Notes: generated by a model not told the origin, from the sequence alone. A DNA stretch of 62,367 nt from Photorhabdus namnaonensis (GCF_001684335.1 NZ_LOIC01000020.1:64342-126708); one strand, 5' to 3'. Numbered from the stretch's first letter, positions 27,385 to 37,613 are shown. Numbers and translations are program-made.

Positions 27385-27500
27385 GATACGAAGGCGAAGA
27401 GACTGAGCTAACGCGCCAGACGCTGGCTGGTAAGGTTGACTAGTGTGATGCATAAACCCACTTTCCGGATCGGTTGTTCTCTCCTTCGTCTTTTTCTGCC
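27385..27500 (+). ncRNA. Large imperfect stem downstream of wrbA, ending in a U-run
   Basis: ACGAAGGCGAAGAGAC near 27388 pairs imperfectly with GTTCTCTCCTTCGT near 27466-27484, followed by CTTTTTC; a smaller hairpin-prone region (CGCCAGACGCTGGC) lies between. It could be a complex terminator or a small RNA processed from the wrbA 3' end. The rest of 27500-27864 is AT-rich promoter sequence with no gene. Confidence 0.3.
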
Positions 27501-27864
27501 GCCTCTTCATGGCTGACCTGAACGTTTCTTCTACAGCATCCATTAACTATGAGTATTCTTTATATCGAATTCCAATATCCAAGCAATTTACTCTTGAATT
27601 GAATATGCCTTTTGAAAAAATTATTATTTTCTCAATATAAAGTTGTTTATTCATGCTTATATTCTTATTATTTAAATTGATATCATTACATTGTCAATAT
27701 ATATATTTAAATAGTGACCAAGTGGATAATTCGCTTTTTAATATTGACACAAAAACATCACCATTTAATAAGACCTTAACTTAAATCACATAAATATAAT
27801 AATTTTCGATCTAATATCCCTCCAAATAAATGATATCGGTAATATCAAAATAAGAGGGCAGATC

Positions 27865-28893
27865 ATGAAAGCATTAGTATTAGAAAAAGCAGGTCAGATT
27901 TCAATTCAAGACTGGGAAGCCTCCGAAATAGCGGGTGAAAATGATGTTGAGATAAAGATTCATTCGGTGGGGATTTGCGGCAGCGATGTACATTATTACC
28001 AATACGGGCGCATTGGGCCATTTGTTGTCGAAAAACCGATGATCCTCGGGCACGAAGCATCAGGCGTCATCACAGCGGTAGGTAAAAATGTGACTCACTT
28101 AAAAATCGGCGATCGTGTCTGTATGGAACCTGGCATTCCTAATCTGCAATCACCACAATCACGGGCAGGTATTTATAACTTAGATCCAGAAATCCGTTTC
28201 TGGGCGACGCCCCCTATTGATGGTTGCTTACGTGAAAGGGTTATTCACCCGGCGGCATTTACGTTCAAATTACCTGATAATGTCAGTTTTGCCGAAGGTG
28301 CAATGGTGGAACCATTATCTATCGGTATGCAAGCAGCCACAAAAGCAGAAATTAAACCTGGAGATATCGCATTAGTTGTTGGCGCCGGCACGATCGGAAT
28401 GGTTACCGCACTTGCTGCATTAGCCGGTGGTTGTTCTGATGTCATTATTTGTGATGTGTTCGATGAAAAACTAGAAATTGCAAAACAGTATCCGGGTCTT
28501 CACCCCGTTAATAACAAAGTACTTGCTGAGACAGTTAACGCATTAACCGATGGTAATGGCGTCAATATTCTCTTTGAATGTAGTGGCGCAAAACCGGTCA
28601 TTGCCACTATTTCAGAGCACATTGCACCAGGAGGAATAGCTGTTCTGGTCGGTATGCCTATTGATCCGGCGCCATTTGATATTGTCTCTGCTCAAGCTAA
28701 AGAGATCACATTCAAAACTATTTTCCGCTATGCAAATATGTATCCTCGTACTCTCCGTTTACTTAGCTCCGGCAAGCTCAAGGTAACCCCCTTATTATCC
28801 GCAACCTATAAATTTAAAGACAGCGTTCAGGCTTATGAACGAGCCGCGGAGGGTCGCCCGACAGATATCAAAATTATGTTGGAAATGGAGTAA
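27865..28893 (+). CDS. Zinc-type polyol dehydrogenase (xylitol/sorbitol dehydrogenase family)
   Basis: 342-residue medium-chain NAD-dependent dehydrogenase. Catalytic zinc ligands C38 (GICGSD) and H63-E64 (GHEASG) are present, as is the Rossmann loop [12 protein letters not shown]. The lobe that normally binds structural zinc through four cysteines reads [17 protein letters not shown], with all four replaced, as in mammalian sorbitol dehydrogenase. Directly followed by xylulokinase (3-bp gap), so the likely reaction is xylitol (or D-arabitol) to D-xylulose. GGGCAG precedes the ATG as a modest Shine-Dalgarno. Confidence 0.82.
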   Translation: MKALVLEKAGQISIQDWEASEIAGENDVEIKIHSVGICGSDVHYYQYGRIGPFVVEKPMILGHEASGVITAVGKNVTHLKIGDRVCMEPGIPNLQSPQSRAGIYNLDPEIRFWATPPIDGCLRERVIHPAAFTFKLPDNVSFAEGAMVEPLSIGMQAATKAEIKPGDIALVVGAGTIGMVTALAALAGGCSDVIICDVFDEKLEIAKQYPGLHPVNNKVLAETVNALTDGNGVNILFECSGAKPVIATISEHIAPGGIAVLVGMPIDPAPFDIVSAQAKEITFKTIFRYANMYPRTLRLLSSGKLKVTPLLSATYKFKDSVQAYERAAEGRPTDIKIMLEME

Positions 28894-28896
28894 CGC

Positions 28897-30408
28897 ATGG
28901 CGCTCTATGCTGGTATCGATTGTGGTACACAAAGTACTAAAGTCATTATTGTCGATAGCCAAAAAGCGCATATTTTGGGGGAAGGCAGCTCGCCTCATCC
29001 AATAATTAGCGACTCAAACGGCCGTCGTGAACAACAGGCTCACTGGTGGACAGAGGCATTGGAGAGTGCCTTTTCTCAAGCGATTGAGCAAGCAGGAATT
29101 TCTGGTACAGAAATTGTCGCTCTCGCCGTATCAGGTCAACAACACGGTTTTGTTCCTCTGGATGCGGAAGGCCATGTTTTAGCACCGGTAAAACTCTGGT
29201 GCGACACTGAAACCGCGGTTGAAAATCAGGAAATTATTGATGCACTCGGTGGTATCCCAGCCGCTTTAACACAACTCGGATTAATGCCGCAGACAGGTTA
29301 TACCGCATCTAAAATTCTTTGGTTCAAAAAATATCATCCTGAATTATGGGAAAAACTGAACACTGTTTTATTACCTCATGATTATCTCAATTATTGGCTA
29401 ACAGGCAGATTAGTCGCCGAATATGGTGATGCTTCAGGAACCGGATTACTGAATATTCGTAAACGCGACTGGGATAACCAAATTGCTCAATTAATTGATC
29501 CAGATGGCCGTCTTTGGCATGCACTGCCTGAATTGGTTTCCGCTGAGACTTGTATTGGCACAGTAAAGCCCGAAATAGCAAGAAGATTAGGGCTTTCACC
29601 AACAACCAAAGTTGCGTCTGGCGGGGGTGATAATATGATGGCCGCAATTGGAACAGGCAATATCGTTCCCGGCATCACGACCATGAGTTTAGGCACTTCT
29701 GGCACCCTATTCACTTACTCTGACAAACCAATTGTCGCTGATTCTGAAATGATCGCAGGTTTCTGCTCCTCTAATAATGGATGGCTACCATTGATTTGCA
29801 CGATGAATGTGACTTCAGCGACAACCGCCATTCAAAAGCTGTTTAATATGGATATTCAAGCTTTTAATGACACATTGAACCAGAGCAAACCCGGTGCTAA
29901 TGGTTTGATGATGCTGCCATTTTTTAATGGTGAACGAGTCCCGCCGCTTCCCCACGCCAAAGCCAGTATCCATAACCTGGATATTAACAATATGAATCAA
30001 CAAAATTTCATTTTGGCGACAGTTGAAAGCGCCACCTACGGGCTACGTTTTGGTATTGAATTATTTCGCAAACAAGGGATTGAAATTAATGAGATCCGTT
30101 TGACCGGCGGTGGCGCTCGCAGCAAAAAATGGCGACAAATTGTGGCTGATATCATGAATACGCCGGTTATTTGCGTCACCAATCAAGAAACCGCCGCCCT
30201 AGGTGCTGCTATTCAAGCGATGTGGTGTGACTCCTTGACAGAAAAGGAAGATAAACAAGCGCGGCTCGCCCACCTTTGCCAACGTTTTGTTCATCTTGAT
30301 GAAGAAACCCGCACCGTTCCAATCCCCGAAACAGTCGCATTATATGACGTGCTTTATCAAGATTATTTATCTCTGTTGACTGCTGAATATCCAGAGGTGA
30401 AAGTATGA
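28897..30408 (+). CDS. xylB: Xylulokinase
   Basis: FGGY-family sugar kinase, 503 residues. N-terminal ATPase motif AGIDCGTQSTK, VSGQQHGFV with the catalytic region that follows, the GGGDNMMAAIGTG phosphate loop, and the C-terminal FGGY signature region (LTGGGARSKKWRQIVADI, ETAALGAAIQA). Phosphorylates D-xylulose to xylulose 5-phosphate. It forms a two-gene operon with the polyol dehydrogenase; no xylA, XylR or transporter is adjacent. Confidence 0.92.
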   Translation: MALYAGIDCGTQSTKVIIVDSQKAHILGEGSSPHPIISDSNGRREQQAHWWTEALESAFSQAIEQAGISGTEIVALAVSGQQHGFVPLDAEGHVLAPVKLWCDTETAVENQEIIDALGGIPAALTQLGLMPQTGYTASKILWFKKYHPELWEKLNTVLLPHDYLNYWLTGRLVAEYGDASGTGLLNIRKRDWDNQIAQLIDPDGRLWHALPELVSAETCIGTVKPEIARRLGLSPTTKVASGGGDNMMAAIGTGNIVPGITTMSLGTSGTLFTYSDKPIVADSEMIAGFCSSNNGWLPLICTMNVTSATTAIQKLFNMDIQAFNDTLNQSKPGANGLMMLPFFNGERVPPLPHAKASIHNLDINNMNQQNFILATVESATYGLRFGIELFRKQGIEINEIRLTGGGARSKKWRQIVADIMNTPVICVTNQETAALGAAIQAMWCDSLTEKEDKQARLAHLCQRFVHLDEETRTVPIPETVALYDVLYQDYLSLLTAEYPEVKV

Positions 30409-30480
30409 AACATTGGCCGACGATAATTCTCCTAATGAATGACTTAAAGTTACCGGGCATCCAATAATTTCTCATGATGA

Positions 30481-30516
30481 AAAAAACAAACCTCGCTATT
30501 TTAAACGAGGTTTGTT
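30481..30516 (-). terminator. Intrinsic terminator of putP
   Basis: 11-bp stem (30485-30495 with 30506-30516) followed by a U-run on the minus strand (six A at 30481-30486 on the plus strand), about 70 bp past the putP stop. Confidence 0.85.
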
Positions 30517-30525
30517 AACGGTCTG

Positions 30526-30555
30526 GTGAAGGTATTTCACCTTCACGCTTTTTTA
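30526..30555 (+). terminator. Intrinsic terminator of xylB
   Basis: GTGAAGGT-N5-ACCTTCAC stem followed by GCTTTTTT on the plus strand. It lies next to the oppositely oriented putP terminator. Confidence 0.85.
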
Positions 30556-30583
30556 CTTTTATTTCAATTTACCTTACTTCAAC

Positions 30584-32068
30584 TCATTTAGTCTTATATT
30601 GCACCTCAGCATCAATAAAACGCTGTTGCGCTGAGCTGCTCGGCGCTTTACCCAACAGACTCACAACCACAATCGCAATAGAAGCTAAGATAAAGCCAGG
30701 AATAATTTCATACAACGCAAACCATTGGTACTTCATCCATACCAATACCGTAACGGCCCCTACCAACATCCCCGCTAATGCGCCATTACGTGTCATACGT
30801 TTCCAGATAACAGAAATCAGCACCACCGGGCCGAACGCGGCGCCAAATCCAGCCCATGCATTACTGACCAGAGCCAACACTTTATTGTCTGGATTGGTTG
30901 CTATCACCATCGCGATGACCGCCACCAGCAACACCATGAAACGCCCTACCCACACCAACTCTTTCTGACTGGCAGATTTACGGATAAAGGGTTTGTAAAG
31001 ATCTTCCGTCAAAGCGCTCGCACACACCAGCAACTGACAACTTAAGGTACTCATCACCGCGGCCAGAATAGCAGAGAGTAAAATGCCCGCTATCCACGGA
31101 TTAAACAGAACAACCGCCAATTCCATAAAGATACGCTCACGGTTGGCTGTGACTGGGCCAGACAGTTCAGGATGCATTTCAAAATAGGCAATACCGAAGA
31201 AACCGACAGCAATAGTGCCTGCCAGACATAACACCATCCAAGTCATACTGATACGACGAGCCTTACGGATAGTATGATGGGAATCTGCCGCCATAAAACG
31301 CGCGAGAATATGTGGCTGACCAAAATAACCTAATCCCCAACCCAACAGCGAGATAATGGCAATAAAGTTCAACCCTTTGAACATGTCCATATAAGCCGGG
31401 CTTTTTGCCTCTATCATCGCCAAAGAGGTATCAATGCCGCCTACAGAGAAAATAACGATGACCGGCGTCAAGATAAGCGCAAAGATCATTAATGAAGCCT
31501 GAACCGTATCGGTCCAACTGACCGCCAGAAAGCCGCCAAGGAAAGTATAAGCAATCGTTGCCGCCGCACCGAGCCACATGGCTTTCTGGTAACTGATACC
31601 GAACGTACTTTCAAATAACAATCCTCCGGCAACGACGCCAGAAGCACAATAGATAGTAAAGAAGATCAAGATAACCAATGCAGAAATAATACGCAGGATT
31701 TTACTGCTATCGTCAAAACGGCTGGTGAAATAGTCCGGCAATGTTAACGCATTATTATTGACTTCGGTCTGGATTCGTAACCTGCCTGCCACTAATTTCC
31801 AGTTCAGGTAAGCGCCTAAAGAGAGGCCAATGGCTATCCAGCTTTCTGAAATCCCCGCGAAATAGACTACGCCAGGTAAGCCCATTAATAACCAGCCACT
31901 CATATCCGAAGCACCGGCAGACAAAGCCGTTACCACGCTACCTAATCGCCTTCCTCCCAAAATATAATCATCAAAATTTTTGGTTGAGCGATAAGCCAAA
32001 AAGCCTATCAACAACATACCAGTAATGTAGACAATAAAGGTGATTAGCATTGGTGTATTTACTGTCAT
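30584..32068 (-). CDS. putP: Sodium/proline symporter
   Basis: SSS-family symporter, 494 residues from the ATG at 32068 (GGAGAA upstream), with about thirteen membrane segments. Matches PutP landmarks: TKNFDDYILGGRRLG, SAGASDMSGWLLMGLPG, GGFLAVSWTDTVQA and WAGFGAAFGPV. Divergent from putA across a 486-bp control region with GTTGCA operators, as in E. coli and Salmonella. Confidence 0.95.
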   Translation of the reverse strand: MTVNTPMLITFIVYITGMLLIGFLAYRSTKNFDDYILGGRRLGSVVTALSAGASDMSGWLLMGLPGVVYFAGISESWIAIGLSLGAYLNWKLVAGRLRIQTEVNNNALTLPDYFTSRFDDSSKILRIISALVILIFFTIYCASGVVAGGLLFESTFGISYQKAMWLGAAATIAYTFLGGFLAVSWTDTVQASLMIFALILTPVIVIFSVGGIDTSLAMIEAKSPAYMDMFKGLNFIAIISLLGWGLGYFGQPHILARFMAADSHHTIRKARRISMTWMVLCLAGTIAVGFFGIAYFEMHPELSGPVTANRERIFMELAVVLFNPWIAGILLSAILAAVMSTLSCQLLVCASALTEDLYKPFIRKSASQKELVWVGRFMVLLVAVIAMVIATNPDNKVLALVSNAWAGFGAAFGPVVLISVIWKRMTRNGALAGMLVGAVTVLVWMKYQWFALYEIIPGFILASIAIVVVSLLGKAPSSSAQQRFIDAEVQYKTK

Positions 32069-32152
32069 GCAAATTCTCCATAGTGTTATCTGTGTTTTGC
32101 AAATCCGCAGTTCTCCTGGGTACACAGAGTTTTCCCTGTCAGGTTCAGGAAC

Positions 32153-32168
32153 GTTGCACCTGATTGCA
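32153..32168. promoter_or_regulatory. PutA operator near putP
   Basis: GTTGCA at 32153-32158 and ATTGCA at 32163-32168, 10 bp apart. GTTGCA is the known recognition core of the PutA ribbon-helix-helix domain. Confidence 0.7.
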
Positions 32169-32482
32169 CCTAAAAATGATCCATAATTCTAAATTGAAAT
32201 AATTATTTTTGTAACCAATTAGAAAGTTACAGTGAATCCTAGATTAGCATCAGGTAATTTAACAACTAATTAACGCTATTTTTTACAAGAAACGTCTACT
32301 GAATCACATTTATTTGCTTTAAAAATTATACTTTTTAACCATTTCAGGGTTACACCCCGATATTAGCCACAAAATATTAAACCAATGTGTGTCAGTCAAA
32401 TAAAGTCACAAAAATAAATATATCCACCTAATTATAATAACTAGATTAATTTCACAAAAATAAAACAAGCAATTCTCATAAG

Positions 32483-32498
32483 GTTGCACAAAGTTGCA
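32483..32498. promoter_or_regulatory. PutA operator near putA
   Basis: Two GTTGCA cores (32483-32488 and 32493-32498) exactly one helical turn apart, about 60 bp upstream of putA. With the site by putP, this gives autorepression of both divergent genes when proline is scarce. Confidence 0.8.
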
Positions 32499-32554
32499 AC
32501 ATGTCAGATATTATCATGCAATTTTAGATAAACCTTACCTATTAAGGAGCGAGG

Positions 32555-35500
32555 ATGGGTAGTACAACAATGGGCGTGAAGCTTGATGAAGCAACGCGCG
32601 ATCGCATTAAAGCTGCGGCACAACGGATTGACCGCACTCCACATTGGCTAATCAAACAAGCTATTTTTAATTATCTTGAACGTCTTGAAAACGATGAACA
32701 GATCGCTGAACTCTCTGCTAATCAGGATATCAAAGACGAGAAGATAATCGCAGAAGAAACGGCAATAGATTCTTCTCATCAACCTTTTCTCGACTTCGCA
32801 GAACATATCCTGCCTCAATCAGTAAAACGTTCCGCAATTACTGCTGCCTATCGCCTGCCAGAAACACAGGCGGTTCCCATGCTGCTACAACAGGCGCAAT
32901 TACCAGAAGATCAGGCGCAAGCGACTCATAGGCTGGCTTACAGCATTGCAGAAAAATTGCGTAACCAGAAAAACAGCATTGGTCGTTCAGGTCTGGTCCA
33001 AGGGTTATTGCAGGAATTTTCACTTTCATCTCAGGAAGGCGTTGCGCTAATGTGTCTTGCGGAAGCCTTGCTCCGTATCCCTGATAAAGCCACTCGCGAC
33101 GCACTAATCCGCGACAAAATCAGTAACGGCAACTGGCATTCCCATTTGGGTCAAAGTTCATCCATGTTTGTCAATGCGGCAACCTGGGGGCTGCTGTTTA
33201 CCGGCAAACTGGTTTCTACCCACAACGAAGCCAAACTCTCCAATTCGCTGAATCGCATTATCAGTAAGAGCGGCGAACCATTAGTGCGTAAAGGCGTAGA
33301 TATGGCAATGCGCCTGATGGGTGAACAGTTTGTTACCGGAGAAACCATCGCTCAAGCGCTGGCAAGTGCACGTAAGCTGGAAGAAAAAGGGTTCCGTTAC
33401 TCCTACGACATGTTAGGTGAAGCCGCTTTAACTGAGGAAGACGCTCAGAATTATATGGTTTCCTACCAACAAGCAATTCATGCTATCGGGAAAGCATCTA
33501 ACGGCCGCGGCATTTATGAAGGACCTGGAATCTCTATTAAGCTTTCTGCGCTGCACCCGCGTTATAGCCGTGCTCAATATGAACGCGTCATGAACGAACT
33601 CTATCCACGCCTGCTTTCCCTGACATTACAGGCACGCCAATATGATATTGGTATTAATATTGATGCCGAAGAAGCCGATCGTCTGGAAATTTCTCTCGAT
33701 TTGTTGGAAAAACTCTGTTTTGAACCACAATTGGCTGGCTGGAATGGCATTGGTTTCGTTATTCAGGCTTATCAAAAGCGCTGTCCCTTTGTTATCGATA
33801 CGGTCATTGACTTAGCACAACGCAGCCGCCGTCGGTTGATGGTGCGACTGGTAAAAGGCGCTTACTGGGATAGCGAAATTAAACGTGCTCAAATCGATGG
33901 GCTGGAAGGTTATCCAGTTTATACCCGTAAAGTTTATACTGATGTCTCTTATCTGGCTTGCGCCCGCAAACTCTTGTCAGTACCCAATCTGGTTTATCCT
34001 CAGTTCGCTACTCATAACGCTCACACGTTAGCTGCCGTTTATCATATGGCAGGCCAAAACTATTATCCTGGTCAATATGAGTTCCAGTGTCTGCATGGCA
34101 TGGGAGAACCCTTGTATGAACAAGTGGTCGGAAAAATCTCTGACGGTAAATTAAACCGCCCATGCCGTATTTATGCGCCAGTAGGCACTCACGAAACACT
34201 ATTGGCTTATCTAGTCCGTCGTCTGTTGGAAAACGGCGCTAACACCTCCTTCGTCAACCGTATCGCCGATACCACATTACCACTGGATGAACTGGTTGCC
34301 GATCCGGTGAAAAAGGTTCAGAAGCTGGCTGAAACCGAAGGTCAAATCGGTCTTCCACACCCAAAAATTCCTCTGCCTCATAATCTATATGGCAAAGACC
34401 GCGCAAACTCAGCCGGTCTGGATCTTGCCAATGAACATCGTCTGGCATCTCTTTCCAGTGCGCTATTAAGTTCTGCTACCGAAGAACGATATAGCGAACC
34501 ACTACTAGGCGGCAGTTATCACCATCAAGGTGAGTTACCGGCCGCTAAACCAGTTATTAACCCGGCGGCGCCTTCCGATATTGTCGGCTATGTTCGTGAA
34601 ACCACTGAACAGGAAGTCGGTCATGCGCTGGATGTCGCAACAGAAGCCGGCGCAATCTGGTTTGCGACGCCACCATCAGAACGGGCTGCTATTCTGGTTC
34701 GCGCTGCGGAATTGATGGAAAACCAGATGCAACCGCTATTAGGTATTTTGGTTCGGGAGGCCGGCAAAACCTTTAATAACGCGATTGCCGAGGTACGCGA
34801 GGCGGTCGATTTTCTCTACTACTATTCGGGACAAGTTCTCCATGATTTCGCTAATGATACTCATCGCCCTCTGGGGCCGGTTGTCTGTATCAGCCCGTGG
34901 AATTTCCCATTAGCCATTTTTACCGGGCAGATAGCGGCTGCATTAGCCGCCGGTAACAGTGTATTAGCAAAACCTGCGGAGCAAACCCCATTAATTGCGA
35001 CGGCAGCGGTCAAAATACTGCATCAAGCAGGTATTCCCCACGATGCATTGCAATTATTACCTGGTCGAGGTGAAACCATTGGTTCTCTTCTGGTGGGAGA
35101 TGAGAGAGTACGCGGCGTGATGTTTACCGGCTCCACAGAAGTGGCTAGTTTGTTACAACGTAATATTGCCGGAAGACTCGATGCACAAGGACGCCCAACC
35201 CCTCTGATTGCCGAAACCGGTGGTCTGAACGCCATGATTGTCGACTCTTCCGCGCTGACAGAACAAGTTGTTACTGATGTGGTCGCCTCTGCTTTTGACA
35301 GTGCCGGTCAACGTTGTTCCGCCCTGCGTATCCTTTGCATTCAAGATGATGTGGCAGAAAGAACGCTCACCATGCTGAAAGGCGCCATGTCTGAATGCCG
35401 GATGGGTAATCCTGAACGCCTGTCTACCGATATCGGCCCAGTCATTGACGCGGAAGCCAAAGCCGGTATTGATCGCCATATTCAAGCAATGCGTACCAAA

Positions 35501-36535
35501 GGACGCGCGATTTATCAGGCAGCCCAAGATAATGTGATTGACAATCAAGAGTGGGATCAAGGCACTTTCGTTAAACCAACGCTGATCGAATTGGAAAATT
35601 TCAATGAATTAAAACAAGAGATTTTCGGCCCGGTTCTGCATGTTGTCCGTTTTAAACGTAACGAGCTGGATAAATTGCTGGATCAGATTAATAACTCCAA
35701 CTATGGTCTGACCCTGGGCGTCCATACCCGTATTGATGAAACGATTGCACAAGTTACCGCCAAAGCGAAAGTCGGCAATTTGTATGTTAACCGCAACATG
35801 GTAGGCGCTGTTGTTGGCGTGCAACCGTTCGGTGGTGAAGGCTTATCCGGTACCGGGCCGAAAGCAGGCGGCCCGTTCTATTTGTACCGTCTGCTCTCTT
35901 GCCGTCCTCAAAACGCGATCAACCAAACATTGGAGCGTCAGGATGCTGAATATCCACTGGATGCCAATGTCCGTTCAGTACTGACGACCCCTTTTGACGC
36001 ACTGACAGAATGGGCGACCAAGCAGCACAACGAAGAGCTAAATCAGTTGATTCAACAATATAAACTACTGGCGCAAGGTGGTACCACCCGCCTGTTGCCG
36101 GGGCCGACCGGCGAACGCAATACTTATACCCTGTTACCTCGTGGTCAGGTGTTGTGTCTGGCGGATAATCAACAGGATGCGTTGATCCAACTGGCGGCAA
36201 CATTGTCTGTGGGCTGTCAGTTGCTATGGCAAAATGATGAACTACATCAGCAACTATTTCGTCAATTGCCAGATAGCGTCCGTAAATCAATCCATTTGGT
36301 TCAGGACTGGCAGAGTGAAGATACGGCATTCGAAGCGGTTATTTACCACGGCGACTCTGATCAACTTCGTCAAGTTTGCGAACAAGTCGCTCAACGTAAA
36401 GGCGTTATCATTTCCGTACAAGGTTTTGCCCGTGGAGAAACTAATCTATTGTTAGAACGTCTGCTACATGAACGCTCACTGAGCATTAATACCGCGGCGG
36501 CGGGGGGTAATGCCAGTCTGATGACCATCGGTTAA
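32555..36535 (+). CDS. putA: Bifunctional proline utilization protein PutA
   Basis: Trifunctional 1326-residue protein. Residues 1-47 are the DNA-binding ribbon-helix-helix (TTMGVKLDEATRDRIKAAAQ); about 85-570 the FAD proline dehydrogenase barrel (EGPGISIKLSALHPRYSRAQYE, RLVKGAYWDSEIKRAQ, YQKRCP); about 640-1130 the pyrroline-5-carboxylate dehydrogenase with the catalytic cysteine in SAGQRCSALR. The C-terminal segment ends in NTAAAGGNASLMTIG, the conserved lid. It oxidises proline to glutamate at the membrane and, without proline, represses putP and itself. GAGCGAGG precedes the ATG. Confidence 0.97.
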   Translation: MGSTTMGVKLDEATRDRIKAAAQRIDRTPHWLIKQAIFNYLERLENDEQIAELSANQDIKDEKIIAEETAIDSSHQPFLDFAEHILPQSVKRSAITAAYRLPETQAVPMLLQQAQLPEDQAQATHRLAYSIAEKLRNQKNSIGRSGLVQGLLQEFSLSSQEGVALMCLAEALLRIPDKATRDALIRDKISNGNWHSHLGQSSSMFVNAATWGLLFTGKLVSTHNEAKLSNSLNRIISKSGEPLVRKGVDMAMRLMGEQFVTGETIAQALASARKLEEKGFRYSYDMLGEAALTEEDAQNYMVSYQQAIHAIGKASNGRGIYEGPGISIKLSALHPRYSRAQYERVMNELYPRLLSLTLQARQYDIGINIDAEEADRLEISLDLLEKLCFEPQLAGWNGIGFVIQAYQKRCPFVIDTVIDLAQRSRRRLMVRLVKGAYWDSEIKRAQIDGLEGYPVYTRKVYTDVSYLACARKLLSVPNLVYPQFATHNAHTLAAVYHMAGQNYYPGQYEFQCLHGMGEPLYEQVVGKISDGKLNRPCRIYAPVGTHETLLAYLVRRLLENGANTSFVNRIADTTLPLDELVADPVKKVQKLAETEGQIGLPHPKIPLPHNLYGKDRANSAGLDLANEHRLASLSSALLSSATEERYSEPLLGGSYHHQGELPAAKPVINPAAPSDIVGYVRETTEQEVGHALDVATEAGAIWFATPPSERAAILVRAAELMENQMQPLLGILVREAGKTFNNAIAEVREAVDFLYYYSGQVLHDFANDTHRPLGPVVCISPWNFPLAIFTGQIAAALAAGNSVLAKPAEQTPLIATAAVKILHQAGIPHDALQLLPGRGETIGSLLVGDERVRGVMFTGSTEVASLLQRNIAGRLDAQGRPTPLIAETGGLNAMIVDSSALTEQVVTDVVASAFDSAGQRCSALRILCIQDDVAERTLTMLKGAMSECRMGNPERLSTDIGPVIDAEAKAGIDRHIQAMRTKGRAIYQAAQDNVIDNQEWDQGTFVKPTLIELENFNELKQEIFGPVLHVVRFKRNELDKLLDQINNSNYGLTLGVHTRIDETIAQVTAKAKVGNLYVNRNMVGAVVGVQPFGGEGLSGTGPKAGGPFYLYRLLSCRPQNAINQTLERQDAEYPLDANVRSVLTTPFDALTEWATKQHNEELNQLIQQYKLLAQGGTTRLLPGPTGERNTYTLLPRGQVLCLADNQQDALIQLAATLSVGCQLLWQNDELHQQLFRQLPDSVRKSIHLVQDWQSEDTAFEAVIYHGDSDQLRQVCEQVAQRKGVIISVQGFARGETNLLLERLLHERSLSINTAAAGGNASLMTIG

Positions 36536-36551
36536 TTTCGGCTGTAGTTAA

Positions 36552-36578
36552 GGGGAACATATCAAAAATATGTTCCCC
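36552..36578 (+). terminator. Hairpin after putA
   Basis: GGGGAACATAT / ATATGTTCCCC with a 5-nt loop, 17 bp past the stop. No U-run follows. A similar GGGGAACACA-type hairpin occurs at 37551-37576 near fliZ. Confidence 0.55.
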
Positions 36579-36633
36579 AAGAATCTTAACTTAATCACCG
36601 GTTGTTTACCTACGGATCATTACCATTTCAGAT

Positions 36634-36675
36634 ATTCTTTTAGACATATTCTTTTAGACATACTCTTTTAGACAT
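36634..36675. repeat. 14-bp tandem repeat, three copies, at the GNAT 3' end
   Basis: ATTCTTTTAGACAT twice, then ACTCTTTTAGACAT. On the minus strand the unit TATGTCTAAAAGAG covers the last codons of the acetyltransferase gene. Since 14 is not a multiple of three, copy number changes the reading frame and the C-terminal tail. Confidence 0.95.
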
Positions 36676-37164
36676 ATAGTATTCATCGGTCAGTTCACCA
36701 TTTATAAATAGTGAGCCAGTTCTGATGCCAGAAAAAATAAAACCTGATGACAAATACAGTTTTATTGCCAATGTATTTTTTATTGCGACGGTTAACTCAA
36801 GTCTGCTAATGCCATTTTTCCGTGACCAATCTTGTGCTTTATCGAGTAAATTTCTCGCTATACCTTTGTTTCTATACTCTTTTTTTACCCCAAGCACAAT
36901 AGAACCCAGATGCCTGTTCCTATTAAACACACCTTTAGATATAACAATAAATCCAACAATGCTTTTGTTATATTCGCATATTAACATTTGCCTGTCTTTA
37001 CCGAATCCTTTTATTATATCCGCCTGTTCTTCAACACTTGTTTTTCTCTCTCCCGGCTCAAGCAACATAAATTCCGATGTATTATCTAAATCATTAAAAA
37101 AAACAATGAGATTGTTTGCATCTTCTACGTTAACTTCTCTAAAAATAAATATTTCTTTTTCCAT
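36640..37164 (-). CDS. GNAT-family N-acetyltransferase
   Basis: 174 residues from the ATG at 37164. The acetyl-CoA loop is seen in LGVKKEYRNKGIARNLLDKAQDWS (Q/RxxGxA type), followed by the beta-5 strand ISRLELTVAIKNTLAIKLYLSSGF. Related to ribosomal-protein and small-molecule acetyltransferases; substrate unknown. Normal family ends match ...YYMSKRV; six further residues (CLKEYV) come from a 14-bp tandem repeat reading out of phase. An isolated gene between putA and the flagellar block. Confidence 0.82.
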   Translation of the reverse strand: MEKEIFIFREVNVEDANNLIVFFNDLDNTSEFMLLEPGERKTSVEEQADIIKGFGKDRQMLICEYNKSIVGFIVISKGVFNRNRHLGSIVLGVKKEYRNKGIARNLLDKAQDWSRKNGISRLELTVAIKNTLAIKLYLSSGFIFSGIRTGSLFINGELTDEYYMSKRVCLKEYV

Positions 37165-37613
37165 AGCAAATACCATATTAATGAAATATGTATATACAAT
37201 ATATTGCCGAATACAAAAGTCAATAAAATTCCGAGTTATGTTGGGATAATTAATAGTGAGACGACCAAAAAGATAATAAGGTAAAATAAGCTGGTATTAT
37301 CGCGATATTTAAAATAATTGTTTCCATCATCTCTATAATTTTAACTCAATGAAATAACAGCAAAAAATCCCGTAACAAATAGGTAATTTCCAACTCCATA
37401 CAAACAAATAATTAAGTCTATTATCGGCCCTGCTATTAAAAGCCAAGCGTGGCTTTCGTAAGTGTAATTTTTATTTTTAATGTCTGATTTTATATTGATG
37501 CCTATGAAAACAACCCGCGTTATTTTTAACGTGGTTTGCCAACGGTTTAAGGGGAACACACCAAAATGTGTTCCCCCAAAATTAATCATCTCTTTGCTGT
37601 TTATATTTCCAGC
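37165..37613. other. Interval between GNAT gene and fliZ
   Basis: It holds the hairpin at 37551-37576 (GGGGAACACA with TGTGTTCCCC) close to the fliZ stop. On the minus strand, 37341 to about 37490 encodes a short hydrophobic stretch (AWLLIAGPIIDLIICLYGVGN, broken soon after), perhaps a decayed membrane protein. No gene is supported. Confidence 0.4.

Noticed and set aside
37341-37589. 82-codon minus-strand frame with a hydrophobic end
   Set aside because: Its first half overlaps a hairpin and it has no supported start; at most a decayed membrane protein.
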